Below are positions 8,178 to 16,771 of a stretch of DNA of 55,107 nt, piece after piece. This DNA is from an uncultured bacterium (lineage in GTDB: Bacteria; Verrucomicrobiota; Kiritimatiellia; PWTM01): contig CAACVY010000008.1 of NCBI GenBank assembly GCA_900661335.1, positions 1 through 55,107 of the forward strand, read 5' to 3'. The notes beneath the pieces are model-generated. The model did no database searches and was not told the origin of the DNA. It worked only from the letters and a program-made list of their open reading frames with translations. Within the stretch, counting starts at the first letter, position 1. Every line of letters starts with the position of its first letter. The translations under genes and the position numbers were made by a program.

Positions 8178-8479
8178 GGTGAGCTAGGCTTGGACTGGGG
8201 TGCTGCAAAGCGCGCTGGATCCAGCCCGGTGAGTTTCCAGAAACCACAACCGCATTTCTGGCGCTTGAGAGTTAGTTCGAAGCGGCGGGCGTCGGAAAGA
8301 GAATCGAACGCACGCTGAAACGCCAGCTGCCAAGAACCGGCGTAGCGGCGGGTCCAGAAAGAGCGGCCTTGGTTGTGCTGGGCGAGGCGGCGCTGGACGT
8401 CGTCGGTGAGGCCGATGTAGAAGCGGCGGTGGTCAGGGGACCAGAGGACATAGACCCAGTACTGGCTAGGCGGAACCAT
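8165..8479 (-). CDS. Small GIY-YIG nuclease-superfamily protein
   Basis: The 104-residue product contains the GIY-YIG signature as WVYVLWSP and FYIGLT, followed by DDVQRRLAQHNQG with the conserved Arg. A downstream SDARRFELTLKRQK segment holds the catalytic-type Glu and a Lys. This matches the short stand-alone UPF0213-like group, whose cellular role is generally unknown. The last dozen residues (Pro/Ser-rich, ending PSGS) are translated from tRNA-fMet-like sequence, and the stop codon is the TAA in the tRNA anticodon loop. The gene is flanked by two identical 66-bp tRNA-derived repeats, which suggests a mobile or homing-like unit. The ATG at 8479 precedes the first strand; no strong Shine-Dalgarno sequence is visible. 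Confidence 0.8.
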   Translation of the reverse strand: MVPPSQYWVYVLWSPDHRRFYIGLTDDVQRRLAQHNQGRSFWTRRYAGSWQLAFQRAFDSLSDARRFELTLKRQKCGCGFWKLTGLDPARFAAPQSKPSSPSGS

Positions 8480-8490
8480 GTGAACGGAAA

Positions 8491-8512
8491 GCCGACGGGC
8501 TAAACCGCCGGC
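8491..8512 (-). terminator. Degenerate hairpin after tRNA-fMet-like copy 2
   Basis: GCCGACGG and CCGCCGGC form an 8-bp stem with one mismatch. It sits at the same place, relative to the 66-bp repeat, as the hairpins of the other two copies. It lies just upstream of the GIY-YIG start codon. Confidence 0.3.
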
Positions 8513-8516
8513 CGTG

Positions 8517-8582
8517 AAATTGGTAGCGGGGGCTGGATTTGAACCAGCGATCCCGCCCGTTGGGCGGGATTATGAGCCTGAC
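8517..8582 (-). repeat. 66-bp direct repeat, tRNA-fMet-like remnant (copy 2)
   Basis: This is the second exact copy of the repeat at 8112-8177. It lies 150 bp from the equivalent position in the intact tRNA-fMet and 405 bp from copy 1. The first 34 positions (3' end and T arm) are also identical to the intact tRNA. The sequence beyond 8582 no longer matches a tRNA 5' half well. Confidence 0.8.
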
Positions 8583-8643
8583 AGCGTCATGCTGCCCAAC
8601 CCAGTCAGCGCCCACAATCCACGACTGCATCATTAAACATGAT

Positions 8644-8665
8644 GGCCGACGGACTGCCGTCGGCC
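8644..8665 (-). terminator. Hairpin 3' of tRNA-fMet
   Basis: GGCCGACGG and CCGTCGGCC form a perfect 9-bp stem with a 4-nt loop, starting six bases after the CCA end of the initiator tRNA on the minus strand. Position and strength fit a terminator, although the following T content is low. Confidence 0.5.
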
Positions 8666-8670
8666 CAAAT

Positions 8671-8747
<77 letters not shown>

Positions 8748-8758
8748 ATCTCAATGTG

Positions 8759-8787
8759 AGTGTACTCCCCTGCTCCGTGCTTTGCAA
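8759..8787 (-). promoter_or_regulatory. Promoter of tRNA-fMet
   Basis: On the minus strand TTGCAA (8787-8782) and TACACT (8764-8759) are separated by 17 bp. They lie in the 44-bp gap between the tRNA and the end of the DUF1080 gene, so the tRNA need not depend on read-through. Confidence 0.55.
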
Positions 8788-8791
8788 CCCC

Positions 8792-9940
8792 TCACTTCTT
8801 CAGCCATCCTTGCTTCTGAGCGAACGCCCGCAACGCCTCCAAATGTGGCTGCAAACCCGGAGCAATTTGGAATCGGACCAAGTAGTCCAAGTCGTTCAAC
8901 ACGCCCGTGATCTCCCCTTTACGGGCTTCCGCGGCGGCGCCGGAGAGTTGACTGACTTCCTGTACATAGGCGGCCACCATGGCGGTCCCGCGTTCGAGCG
9001 TGGCGGGATCAGCGACATAAATCAGCGACTCCAACAGCCGCCGCATTCCGTCCACCTTTTGACCTGCCTTCAGCATCTTTTCCGCATCTTCGCGTACCAT
9101 TCGGGCGGTCTCTGCGCGGCGGGCGGCGATCGCTTCCTTTTTGCGGTAGGGCCCCGTGGTGTAATCGCCTTCCGGCGGTGGAATCTCCCGAATCCAGATG
9201 TTGCGGAACTGCACCGGATTGCCGTGGTCTTGGAGCTTCAGGGGCAATTTCTCTTCGTGCCGCTTGGGTTGCGTTCGCCGGCGGTGGGTGGACACGCCTT
9301 CGAACAGCCAGTGGTCCTGCACGAGCACGCCGTTGTGAAACACCGTGATGGACCCCGGGCGCACCAAGCGGTCACCTTCCCAACGCGGTTGGTGGAACAC
9401 GATGTCGTAGGTTTGCCACTCACCCGGTTTCCGACTGGCGTTGACCAGCGGAGGGTTCTCCGCGTAGATGGAGCCGGCCATTCCGTCCGGATAGGTATCG
9501 TTTTCCCAGCTATCCAGCACCTGGAGCTCGTACGTTCCCATCAAGAACACGCCACTGTTGCCACGGCCCTGGCCGCTGCCTTCGATCACGGTGGGCGTAC
9601 GCCACTCGATGTGAAGTTGGCAATCCCCAAAGGCTCGCTTGGTTCGGATCATGCCCTTGCCTTTGACGACCTCCATCGCTCCATCCACAATTCGCCACGG
9701 GCACGGCGAGCCGTCTTTGTCGGAGACCCACTCGTCCAAACTGGTGCCATCGAACAACACGATGGCATCCGAGGGCGGTTGGCCCGGCGTGGCACCGGGG
9801 ATCACGACGGGCGGACGAGGTCGGTTCATGTCGTGCACAGCCCACGCATGTAATTCGTCCGGCGGGTCACCGTACAGTGCAGCGTACGCACAGCTCACGA
9901 GGATGCTTCCTGTTGCGATCATCCACACCCGTTTGTGCAT
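8792..9940 (-). CDS. Exported DUF1080 (3-keto-disaccharide hydrolase-like) protein with C-terminal extension
   Basis: The 382-residue product has a signal peptide (MHKRVWMIATGSILVSCAYA) and a DUF1080 jelly-roll domain at roughly residues 55-245. Typical blocks are IVLFDGTSLDEW, RGNSGVFLMGTYELQVLDSW and YDIVFHQPRW, ending at VQFRNIWIREI. About 140 residues follow that are not part of the domain; they are helical and charged (YRKKEAIAARRAETARMVREDAE). DUF1080 proteins are associated with cleavage of 3-keto-glycosides in PVC and Bacteroidota; the substrate here is unknown. The ATG at 9940 is supported by AGGAGG seven bases upstream, against a longer in-frame start at 9970. It appears monocistronic. 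Confidence 0.85.
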   Translation of the reverse strand: MHKRVWMIATGSILVSCAYAALYGDPPDELHAWAVHDMNRPRPPVVIPGATPGQPPSDAIVLFDGTSLDEWVSDKDGSPCPWRIVDGAMEVVKGKGMIRTKRAFGDCQLHIEWRTPTVIEGSGQGRGNSGVFLMGTYELQVLDSWENDTYPDGMAGSIYAENPPLVNASRKPGEWQTYDIVFHQPRWEGDRLVRPGSITVFHNGVLVQDHWLFEGVSTHRRRTQPKRHEEKLPLKLQDHGNPVQFRNIWIREIPPPEGDYTTGPYRKKEAIAARRAETARMVREDAEKMLKAGQKVDGMRRLLESLIYVADPATLERGTAMVAAYVQEVSQLSGAAAEARKGEITGVLNDLDYLVRFQIAPGLQPHLEALRAFAQKQGWLKK

Positions 9941-10075
9941 TTGAACCTCCTGTCGAACGTATCGAAACACTCAGGTGCGAATGGTACCCGATTGAAATTT
10001 CCAAGCAAGCCACTTCCGCCCTAGGTCACTTCCCCAAACCTCCGCCGGAGGAACTCGTGGTAATGTGCGCAGGGA

Positions 10076-10627
10076 TCATTGCGGAAGGTGAGGTGCCGAA
10101 GCATCGGAAAGCCGCGATCGAATCGTTCGCATGGCATGCCACACCCGCTGTTGCTGCGCTCGCGGCCACCGACGAAACGGCCGGCGGGCCAGGGCAGCGT
10201 TGCTGAACTCCACTCGGCCCGTGATTTCCTCTCCGACCCATGGCGGCAACCGTACACGTGCGTTCAGCGACGGCAGCTCGACTTCGGCGATCACCAAGCC
10301 ACGGTTGTCCCCCTCGAACACATCCACCTCCCACCGACGCCCTCCATAGCGGAGCGTATATCGCCGCTTCACCACCCGTCCAGCACAGCCAAGACTGCAC
10401 ACCAGCTCCCTCGCCATGGAGCGCGGGATTTCTACCTCGTACTCGTGTCGCACGTCCGTCGAAGCCGATCGCTTGACCGTCAACCATGCGGTGCGGCGGT
10501 TCCATCGCACCCGCACCACGACGTCCCTTCGGCACACAGGCACATAGGCTTGCCACAGCCGTTCGCCTTTGCGCCCGGCCACCACCCTGGGATCGGCCAA
10601 AAACCTTCGTTCGATCTCTGTCCCCAT
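10076..10627 (-). CDS. CYTH-domain protein (triphosphate tunnel metalloenzyme)
   Basis: The 183-residue protein starts with MGTEIERRFL, the ExExK-type entry strand of CYTH enzymes (Arg replaces the usual Lys). It continues with alternating charged strands VVVRVRWN, AWLTVKR, HEYEVEIP, RRWEVDVFEGD and VIAEVELPS. CYTH proteins hydrolyse inorganic or thiamine triphosphate or act as class IV adenylate cyclases. The bacterial group opening EIERRFL is mostly inorganic triphosphatase-like; the exact activity here is not decided. The ATG at 10627 begins directly at the first motif, so a longer reading frame to 10741 was rejected. It is divergent from the UroD-like gene, with 48 bp between starts. Confidence 0.8.
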   Translation of the reverse strand: MGTEIERRFLADPRVVAGRKGERLWQAYVPVCRRDVVVRVRWNRRTAWLTVKRSASTDVRHEYEVEIPRSMARELVCSLGCAGRVVKRRYTLRYGGRRWEVDVFEGDNRGLVIAEVELPSLNARVRLPPWVGEEITGRVEFSNAALARRPFRRWPRAQQQRVWHAMRTIRSRLSDASAPHLPQ

Positions 10628-10675
10628 GGTTCCAGGTTGACAGTCTATCTCACCGGCGGCAAGCTCAACGGCCCC

Positions 10676-11713
10676 ATGAGTTCGAGTGAAACTCTTTCGT
10701 GGATTCAAGACGTACGCGCACGCACGCGCCGCGTCGCACACGTGGCCTGGATCGTGGATTCGCCCTGGCTTCCGGGCTATGCGGGGATGTCCACTCTACG
10801 GTTTTATTTCGACTCCACCAGCTGGTTCGAGGCCTACCGGCGCGCCCACCAAGACCTCGCCGGCGCCCTACTCATCCCGGACGCGTGGGTCGAACTCGGG
10901 ATGGCGGCGGAACCCTCGGCATTTGGATGCCCCATTCGCTGGCACCGAAACCAACCTCCCGACGTGTTGCCCCATCCCGGCGGGCTGGCGGCTCTGGCCC
11001 AAGCCCCAGTGCCCGACGTCGAGCGCGACGGATTGCTCCCGGTGATCCTAGAAGCCTACGAACGCCTCGCGCCGATCGCCAGCTCCGCGGGCTTTCCACC
11101 GCGCATGGCCGCCGCGCGTGGTCCCTTGGCCGTGGCCGCGCACTTGCTGGGACCGACCGAGTTTCTGCTCGCCACTCAGCTGGAACGGACCGCCGTCCAC
11201 GACCTTCTGGAACGGACTACGGAACTCGTCCTCCAGTGGCTGAATGCCCAGTTGTCCCGGATGCGTGAGCCGGTCGGCATTTTGCTACTGGACGACGTGG
11301 TAGGGTTGCTGGGGCCCGAAGACGCTGCGGAGCTGGCGATCCCACGGCTGCGGCGGATCTTCGCGGCGTTCCCACATTTGCTCCGCGTGTACCACAACGA
11401 TACGCCCAACCCCGCCGTGTACGATCTCTTGCGTGACATCGGCATGGACATGTTCAACTTCTCGCACGAAGTACCGATCGCGGAAGCCCGCCAGCGGCTA
11501 GGACCCGACGTCGTCCTGATGGGCAACTTGCCGCCGGTGGACCTCTTGGTGCGAGGCACGCCAGAGCAAGTCCGGAACGCCGTGCAAGGATGGTGGCCCG
11601 AGGCGGTCGCCGCGGCGCCCGCGATCGTCTCGGCTGGCGGCGGTGTATCCCCGGGCACTCCGGTGGACAACCTTCGCGCTGTCATTGAAACCGTCCGCGG
11701 CCTTGCGGGCTGA
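10676..11713 (+). CDS. UroD-superfamily protein without the corrinoid-type zinc ligands
   Basis: The 345-residue product has the UroD/MtaA-fold landmarks in order: an N-terminal region with FYFDSTSWFEAYRRAHQD, GPLAVAAHLLGPTEF, a LLRVYHNDTPNP strand, FNFSHEV, GNLPPVDLLVRGTPEQV and a C-terminal GGGVSPGTPVDNLRAV. In MtaA-type methyltransferases the fourth and last blocks carry His-X-Cys and Cys; here they read YHND and SAGGG, with no cysteine. It is therefore neither a canonical zinc methyltransferase nor a normal heme-pathway UroD. It converges on the homocysteine methyltransferase/MTHFR gene, and a second UroD-fold gene lies 7 kb upstream, so a one-carbon role is plausible but unproven. The ATG at 10676 is the first that keeps it clear of the CYTH gene. 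Confidence 0.75.
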   Translation: MSSSETLSWIQDVRARTRRVAHVAWIVDSPWLPGYAGMSTLRFYFDSTSWFEAYRRAHQDLAGALLIPDAWVELGMAAEPSAFGCPIRWHRNQPPDVLPHPGGLAALAQAPVPDVERDGLLPVILEAYERLAPIASSAGFPPRMAAARGPLAVAAHLLGPTEFLLATQLERTAVHDLLERTTELVLQWLNAQLSRMREPVGILLLDDVVGLLGPEDAAELAIPRLRRIFAAFPHLLRVYHNDTPNPAVYDLLRDIGMDMFNFSHEVPIAEARQRLGPDVVLMGNLPPVDLLVRGTPEQVRNAVQGWWPEAVAAAPAIVSAGGGVSPGTPVDNLRAVIETVRGLAG

Positions 11714-11892
11714 GAGATTCAGGCTTTTCAACCTCGCTGTCCTCGCGCTAATTGGACGGCAAACTTCAACCGCGCGAATGCGGCCGCGGTGGAAAGTTGC
11801 GCAGGCAATCTTCGACCATGAGGTGCTCTCGCCTGGTCTCGCTTCGCACTGCACGTACCGGCGCTCGGGACCATGAAAGGGAGGACCGGCGG

Positions 11893-13728
11893 CTAGTCGG
11901 CGAGTACGGCCAACGCGGTCTCCACTCGTCCCAGCGGGGCGCTCACTTGCACGCCGGCCACTGCCCCGCGGATCTGGGCGATGATCTCACGGGCAATGGC
12001 GATGCCGGTCTGTCGCTGAGTCTCTCGATCCGGCGAGGCTGCCATTCGACGCATGACCTCGTCCGGCACGACCACCCCGGGCACCTCGTGGCGCATGAAT
12101 TCCGCGTTTCGCAAGCTGGCCAACGGCCATACGCCGGCGACGACCGGCACGTGCAAATCCTCGATCGTCTTCAAAAAACGTTCGAGCGGCTCGATCGCAA
12201 AGATCGGTTGAGTGATGACGAACTCCGCCCCCGCTTCGACCTTTTGTCGAAGCCGGCGAATTTCGCGGTCGAAGTCCACCGCGTTGGGATCGGCGCCGAC
12301 CCCGATGAGTACGCACGTGGGCGGATCGAGGGGGCGGCCCCCGATGTCGAGACCCCGGTTCATGTGGTCTTGAATGTGGACCATGGCGATGGAGTCCGCA
12401 TCGAACACTGCGCTGGAGAACGGGAAATCGCCAAGCTTGGGAGGGTCGCCGGTGATGAACAAGATGTTATGGATTCCCGCCGCCGCGCACCCAAGTAGGT
12501 CAGCCTGGATCGCGAGCAGGCTTTTGTCTCGCCCACAGAAGTGCAGAATCACCTCGATGCCCACCTCGCGTTGGATCGCGTAGGCGGTGAACAGAGGCGA
12601 CAGTCGTGCGCTGGCGCGCGGGCCGTCGGGCACATTGATTGCATCGATGCCCGCGCGCTGACACATTCGAGCGGCCTCCAGCGTGGGCGCCAGATTCCAA
12701 CCGCGGGGAGGCGAAAGCTCCACGCACCGGACCCACTGACGCTCACAGAGTTTATCGGCCAGGCGAGATTTTCCGCGCGTCGGCGGCCGGGGCGCAAGCG
12801 GCCGAACTTCCAGCGTGGCTCGCGCGCCTGTAGACACGTGAGCGCGCGCCAGTGGCCGCAGGCTTCGCGCGAGGTCGCGAATGTGCTCGGGTGTGGTCCC
12901 GCAACACCCGCCCACCGCACGGGCGCCGAGCTGGATGTAGCGCTGGGCATACGTCGTCAGGTATTCGGGGCTGGTCATGTAAATCATGCGCCCCTCGACT
13001 TGTTTGGGCGTGCCCGCGTTCGGCTGCACCACCACCGGCCACCGCGTGAGTGGCATCAAAAGCTCCAACGCCGCCAGCATGCTCTCCGGTCCCTCGCCGC
13101 AGTTGAGTCCGATCCCCATCGGAGGCACTGGCGCCGCTTCGATCGGCGGCAGCAACACCGTCAGCGGTTCTCCGCGCGGCGATTCTCCGTGACGGTCCAC
13201 GTTGAGGCTGACGATGTACGGAATCTCTGGATGGGATGCCATCGCGCGGCAGGCCCGCTCGACATCTCGGCGCGAAGAGAGGGTTTCAAACATGATGAAG
13301 TCCACGCCGCCCTCTCGCAGCGCGGCGACTTGGTCCGAGATCCACTGCGTGAAAGTCTCCTCCGTCCATTCGCGGCCGTATGGCACGTCACCCAGCGGCC
13401 CCACGGACCCAGCCACGCGACGATGCGGCCCGGCGATTTCGCGTGCCAGACGCGCGCCCGCCATGTTGATCGCACGCACCTGTTCCGCCAACCCGTACTT
13501 GCCCAGTTTGTTCGCGTTGGCCCCGAAGGTGTTGGTGGTGAGTACATCCGCCCCAGCGTCGGCGTAGGCCCGGTGGATCTCGCGCACGAGGTCCGGCCGG
13601 TCCAAGTTCAGCGCATCGTAACAGACGTTGACGAACTGGTGGCGCTTGTACAGTTCCGTGCCCATCGCGCCGTCGAAAATGACGATCACTTCGCCCAGTA
13701 ACTGGTTCCACGTCGTGTCGTTCGCCAT
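11893..13728 (-). CDS. Bifunctional homocysteine S-methyltransferase / 5,10-methylenetetrahydrofolate reductase
   Basis: The 611-residue fusion has an N-terminal Hcy S-methyltransferase barrel (residues about 10-300). It includes FDGAMGTEL and the three zinc cysteines at C210 (GLNCGEG) and C275/C276 (GGCCGTTP). A C-terminal MTHFR barrel (about 335-600) follows, with VELSPPRGWN, HFCGRD, ITGDPPKLGDFP and ITQPIF. This fusion occurs in several bacterial phyla. The MTHFR half makes 5-methyl-THF, while the N-terminal half transfers a methyl group to homocysteine; its methyl donor is uncertain. The gene lies 37 bp downstream of the GSIII gene on the same strand. Together with the sulfur cluster at 45-50 kb it provides homocysteine remethylation. 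Confidence 0.92.
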   Translation of the reverse strand: MANDTTWNQLLGEVIVIFDGAMGTELYKRHQFVNVCYDALNLDRPDLVREIHRAYADAGADVLTTNTFGANANKLGKYGLAEQVRAINMAGARLAREIAGPHRRVAGSVGPLGDVPYGREWTEETFTQWISDQVAALREGGVDFIMFETLSSRRDVERACRAMASHPEIPYIVSLNVDRHGESPRGEPLTVLLPPIEAAPVPPMGIGLNCGEGPESMLAALELLMPLTRWPVVVQPNAGTPKQVEGRMIYMTSPEYLTTYAQRYIQLGARAVGGCCGTTPEHIRDLARSLRPLARAHVSTGARATLEVRPLAPRPPTRGKSRLADKLCERQWVRCVELSPPRGWNLAPTLEAARMCQRAGIDAINVPDGPRASARLSPLFTAYAIQREVGIEVILHFCGRDKSLLAIQADLLGCAAAGIHNILFITGDPPKLGDFPFSSAVFDADSIAMVHIQDHMNRGLDIGGRPLDPPTCVLIGVGADPNAVDFDREIRRLRQKVEAGAEFVITQPIFAIEPLERFLKTIEDLHVPVVAGVWPLASLRNAEFMRHEVPGVVVPDEVMRRMAASPDRETQRQTGIAIAREIIAQIRGAVAGVQVSAPLGRVETALAVLAD

Positions 13729-13765
13729 GGCGTCGCGTGCCCTCAGCGGGTTCGACCGCCGCCGC

Positions 13766-15949
13766 TCAGCGGATGAACAACATCTCTTGGTAAGTTGGTA
13801 GGGGCCACAGATCGTCGGCCACCAGCATCTCCAACTGGTCGGCGTAGCGGCGGACTTCCTCCATGGCGGGCAACAGTTCGGCGCGCGCGTACCGCGCTTG
13901 CGCCACGCTGGACTCCGCCGGCATCTCCTGGATCCGGCGCGCCAGCTCCGCCTGCGCCGTTTGCAGCGAAGCCAGCAGCGCCGTTACTTCCTGCAGCACC
14001 GCGGTGCAGTGTCCGAGCTTCAGCTCGTGCAATGCGCGGGAGGTGGTGGCCAGCCGCTCTTGGTAGGCCACGGCCGCCGGGAAAATCTGCGTGCGAGCAA
14101 TCCGATGACACAGCCGAGCCTCGATCATGATGTCCTGCGCGTACCGTTCCAGGTAGATGTCATACCGGCTGTGCAGCTCTCGCGGCGAGAGCACACGGTG
14201 TCGGCGGAACAGATCCACCACCTCGCGACGCGTCAGGGCCGGCAACGCGGCGACTGTGTCGGCCAAGTTGGGCAACCCACGCCGAGCGGCTTCACGGTGC
14301 CACTCGTCCGAGTAGTTGTCCCCGTTGAAGATCACGCGCCCGTGCTCGCGGATAATGTCGCGCAACACCCGTTGGATCGCCGCATGGAACTGCGCCGGCG
14401 TGCGGCGAGAGGCCGCCTCCAAGCGCGTGGCAATGTAGTCCAGCGAATCCGCCACGATCGTGTTGAGGACGGTCATGGGCCAAGCGATGGACTGGCTGGC
14501 CCCGACGGCACGGAACTCGAACTTGTGGCCCGTGAACGCGAAGGGACTGGTGCGATTCCGATCCCCTGCGTCGCGCGGGATCGGTGGCAAGCGATCCACG
14601 CCGACGTGGATGGCCCCGGGCGACCGCGTCGGGGCAACCCGCCCGCGGCGTAGGTGCTCAAAAACCTCGGAGAGGAGGTCGCCGAGGAACACCGACATGA
14701 TCGCCGGCGGCGCTTCGTGCGCCCCCAGCCGGTGGTCATTCGCCGCCGACGCCACCGACGCACGCAACAGATCGCCAAAGCGGTCCACCGCGCGCACCAC
14801 CGCCGCACAAAACACCAAAAATTGCGCATTCGCTTGAGGCGTTGTGCCCGGGTCCAACAGATTGCGCGAGCCCGCCGCCAGCGACCAGTTCAGGTGTTTG
14901 CCAGACCCATTCACGCCCGCGAACGGTTTTTCGTGCAACAGACATGCCATGCCGTACTTCTGCGCCACCCGCTGCAACTGCAGCATCACCAAGTGCTGGT
15001 GGTCGAGCGCGATGTTGGCCGGTTCAAACACGGGCGCGATTTCGTATTGCCCCGGGGCGACCTCGTTGTGGCGAGTCTTCACCGGCACGCCCAACTTGTA
15101 CAGCTCCCGTTCCGTCTCCAGCATGCACGCCAAGACGCGATCCGGGATCGAGCCGAAGTATTGATCTTGAAGCTCTTGCCCTTTGGGCGGGCGGGCGCCA
15201 AACAGCGTGCGGCCTGCGTTGATCAAATCCGGGCGCGCAAAGAAGAAGTTGCGGTCAATCAGGAAGTACTCTTGCTCCGCGCCCACCGTCGGTTGCACCG
15301 AGGCGCGCGCGTCCTCTCCAAACAACGCCAGGATCCTCCGCACCTGCGCCTCCAAGACCTGACAAGAGCGTAACAACGGAGTTTTCTTGTCGAGCGCTTC
15401 GCCCGTCCACGACGTGAACAACGTGGGGATGCACAGGATCGTCCCGTTCGGGTTTTCGAGGATATAGGCCGGGCTGGTCACATCCCACATCGTGTAGCCC
15501 CGAGCTTCGAACGTGGCGCGAAGGCCGCCGGAGGGGAAGCTCGAAGCATCCGGCTCGCCGCGGATCAACTGGCGGCCAGAAAACTGCGCGAGGACGCCAC
15601 CGCGCCCATCCGGCTCGAGAAACGAGTCGTGTTTTTCCGCAGTCTGGCCCGTCAACGGATAGAAGACGTGAGCGTAGTGCGTAGCGCCGCGCTCGATCGC
15701 CCAGTCTCGCATGGCCACGGCCACCGCATCGGCCAACCCCAGGTCCATCGGGTGGCCTTGGTCCAACGTCCGCCGCAAGGCCTCGTAGACGGGACGCGGC
15801 AGGCGCTCTCGCATGGCCTCGTCGTTGAAAACATTGATGCCAAAAATGTCCTTGGCTGGGGTTTCGAGAAAGTTCAACGGCCGATCCACGGGCCGATATT
15901 GCACGACCGCCCGCACGGCTTCCGCACGCGTACCACCATGTTCGCGCAT
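13766..15949 (-). CDS. glnN: Glutamine synthetase type III
   Basis: The 727-residue protein is the large GSIII form, forming glutamine from glutamate, ammonia and ATP in the cytoplasm. Diagnostic runs are FGINVFND, the Glu-rich active site [42 protein letters not shown] and [20 protein letters not shown] long helical C-terminus, [17 protein letters not shown], is also typical. The length matches Bacteroides GSIII (about 730). The ATG at 15949 has GGGAGAG upstream and is preferred to the longer frame starting at 16000. Its position upstream of the MTHFR fusion suggests co-transcription. GSIII enzymes are common in Bacteroidota and Verrucomicrobiota. Confidence 0.92.
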   Translation of the reverse strand: MREHGGTRAEAVRAVVQYRPVDRPLNFLETPAKDIFGINVFNDEAMRERLPRPVYEALRRTLDQGHPMDLGLADAVAVAMRDWAIERGATHYAHVFYPLTGQTAEKHDSFLEPDGRGGVLAQFSGRQLIRGEPDASSFPSGGLRATFEARGYTMWDVTSPAYILENPNGTILCIPTLFTSWTGEALDKKTPLLRSCQVLEAQVRRILALFGEDARASVQPTVGAEQEYFLIDRNFFFARPDLINAGRTLFGARPPKGQELQDQYFGSIPDRVLACMLETERELYKLGVPVKTRHNEVAPGQYEIAPVFEPANIALDHQHLVMLQLQRVAQKYGMACLLHEKPFAGVNGSGKHLNWSLAAGSRNLLDPGTTPQANAQFLVFCAAVVRAVDRFGDLLRASVASAANDHRLGAHEAPPAIMSVFLGDLLSEVFEHLRRGRVAPTRSPGAIHVGVDRLPPIPRDAGDRNRTSPFAFTGHKFEFRAVGASQSIAWPMTVLNTIVADSLDYIATRLEAASRRTPAQFHAAIQRVLRDIIREHGRVIFNGDNYSDEWHREAARRGLPNLADTVAALPALTRREVVDLFRRHRVLSPRELHSRYDIYLERYAQDIMIEARLCHRIARTQIFPAAVAYQERLATTSRALHELKLGHCTAVLQEVTALLASLQTAQAELARRIQEMPAESSVAQARYARAELLPAMEEVRRYADQLEMLVADDLWPLPTYQEMLFIR

Positions 15950-16529
15950 CTCGACTCTCCCCGAACTCTTGCCGAGCCGATGGACCCGCCCACGGTGCAA
16001 GAACTTTCCCCATCCACGGGTCGCATGGCCCCACGGAGTTAGTATGCCGGAGCCATCCCGAAATTGCCAACCCCCAGGTCCCTGCGCCTAAGTGCGGGCG
16101 TGTCGAAACTTCTCGTGGACTATCCTTCCGGCCTGGCTCGCTGGGGCAAACCAGAGTCGTGCTTTCCAACCCTCGCCGAGAATCCATGCGGCCCTCCACG
16201 CACTACGAACGGTTCAATGATTCGAGCGACGATGCTATGCGCGGGAAGGGCCGCCGGTCCGGCTGGAACTGGGTGCGGCTCGGCGGTTGGGGCCTCGCCG
16301 ACCGCCACTGGGCTTCCAATCGTTGGACGAGTTGGGCCCGAAAGTTTCCAAGGCTTGGACGAATTGGGCGTGGTGTTGTCCAAGGCTTGGACCACCGCGC
16401 CGCCGACGCGTCACGTGGAACGAGCAGGTCGCGCGCAATGGACCGCACCACACTCCCCGGAGACCGCTCGGAAGACCACGGGCAGGACATCGCTGCCACG
16501 GAGCCAGCTGCGCGGGCATCGAAAGGTCA
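15950..16529. other. 580-bp region between GSIII and tRNA-Arg
   Basis: No gene is supported. Several open frames cross it on both strands with no consistent codon signal. It should contain the GSIII promoter and holds the 32-bp-period palindromic repeats at 16315-16391. Confidence 0.5.
16315..16391. repeat. Three palindromic 13-mers with an exact 32-bp period
   Basis: TCCAATCGTTGGA at 16315, TCCAAGGCTTGGA at 16347 and TCCAAGGCTTGGA at 16379 are each 32 bp apart. The two 19-bp spacers are themselves related (CGAGTTGGGC and CGAATTGGGC starts). The 13-mer also occurs at 63-75. The three-turn spacing would place all copies on one DNA face, as in an operator array, but a decayed repeat family is equally possible. 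Confidence 0.7.
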
Positions 16530-16606
16530 TGGCGCACCCGGCAGGATTCGAACCTGCAACCCTCAGATCCGAAGTCTGATGCTCTGTCCAGTTGCGCTAC
16601 GGGTGC
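16530..16606 (-). tRNA. tRNA-Arg(TCG)
   Basis: The 77-nt gene has acceptor stem GCACCCG/CGGGTGC, discriminator G and encoded CCA. The D arm, T arm (GCAGG TTCGAAT CCTGC) and anticodon loop CTTCGGA are standard. Anticodon TCG reads CGA and probably other CGN codons. Confidence 0.95.
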
Positions 16607-16617
16607 GCCGTACAAAA

Positions 16618-16646
16618 AGTCTGGCGCTCGGGGCCGTGCCCGTCAA
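16618..16646 (-). promoter_or_regulatory. Promoter of tRNA-Arg
   Basis: On the minus strand TTGACG (16646-16641) and CAGACT (16623-16618) are separated by 17 bp and end about 11 bp before the tRNA. The -10 box is weak but the spacing matches the other tRNA promoters here. Confidence 0.45.
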
Positions 16647-16771
16647 GTATGCACGGTGGTCCATGCGGTCCAACCGGCTCGCTGGTCCCAGCGGGGCAGG
16701 TCCACTCAAAACGGAGCCGACGCCGCCCGGCTTGGACTGCCGCGGGTCTGGGGTGTATAAGGTAGGGCCCT

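Noticed and set aside
12541-13701. 386-codon plus-strand frame opposite the homocysteine methyltransferase/MTHFR gene
   Set aside because: Antisense shadow with no motifs; the minus-strand fusion is complete.
16240-16320. GCCACTGGGC near 16305, like the core box of a cobalamin riboswitch
   Set aside because: The other conserved pieces (the AATCC region and the closing pairs) are missing and no vitamin B12-related gene follows.
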